Source: Archivesica marissinica (Eukaryota; Mollusca; Bivalvia; Venerida; Vesicomyidae). Taken from it: a stretch of DNA of 64,000 nt. The translations under genes and the position numbers were made by a program. The notes under the pieces were generated by a model that had not been told where the DNA came from, searched no databases, and worked only from the letters and a program-made list of their open reading frames with translations. The stretch spans positions 3,307,213-3,371,212 of the forward strand of contig CM026390.1 in the NCBI GenBank assembly GCA_014843695.1. The letters run 5' to 3'. Below are positions 63,973 to 64,000 of the stretch, in pieces (positions within the stretch are counted from its first letter, which is position 1; each line of letters starts with the position of its first letter).

Positions 63973-64000
63973 AATGTCAATATTGGGCATTTGAGCATCT

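Overview
The window looks like a piece of a eukaryotic, probably invertebrate animal, chromosome. It has long short-unit satellite arrays, a jockey/CR1/L2-type non-LTR reverse transcriptase, tRNA-derived (SINE-like) modules with Pol III boxes, AT-rich non-coding DNA with plausible splice and TATA signals, and two scaffold gaps of exactly 1,000 N. Nothing suggests a prokaryote: there are no operons, no ribosome-binding sites and very low gene density. A lophotrochozoan or other marine invertebrate is only a guess from the retroelement style.

About 94% of the window (1-60430) is satellite DNA or gap. Satellite A has a 37-bp unit and satellite B a 34-bp unit; both lengths were counted directly. 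Each occurs in both orientations, giving: A forward (1-21364), gap (21365-22364), A inverted (22365-39282), gap (39283-40282), B forward (40283-55166), B inverted (55167-60430). The A orientation switch and the A/B boundary are hidden in gaps. The B switch is read through without a gap at 55161-55172, centred on a shared CTAG. Superimposed on the units are higher-order repeats, measured by spacing of rare variants: about 1.04-1.07 kb and 4.9-5.4 kb in A forward, about 1.0 kb, 1.44 kb and 3.4-3.5 kb in A inverted, 1.46 kb and 1.94 kb in B forward, and exactly 680 bp (20 units) in B inverted.

At 60430 satellite B cuts into the 3' end of a non-LTR retrotransposon RT gene on the minus strand. The satellite supplies the last two codons and the stop. 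The RT frame stays open upstream to 62061 but lacks the endonuclease. It is preceded by a 13-bp poly(A) on its own strand, suggesting a second insertion joint.

The last 2 kb (62092-64000) is non-satellite DNA. It holds two degenerate tRNA-like modules on the plus strand with good A boxes, a possible TATA/CRE region, a possible 5'UTR intron, and one intact ORF (63091-63972) for a highly charged coiled-coil protein of unknown function, either a host gene exon or a retroelement Gag/ORF1-like protein. Apart from the RT and this ORF I see no credible protein gene. No new enzymatic system is evident; the unusual content is the satellite architecture.
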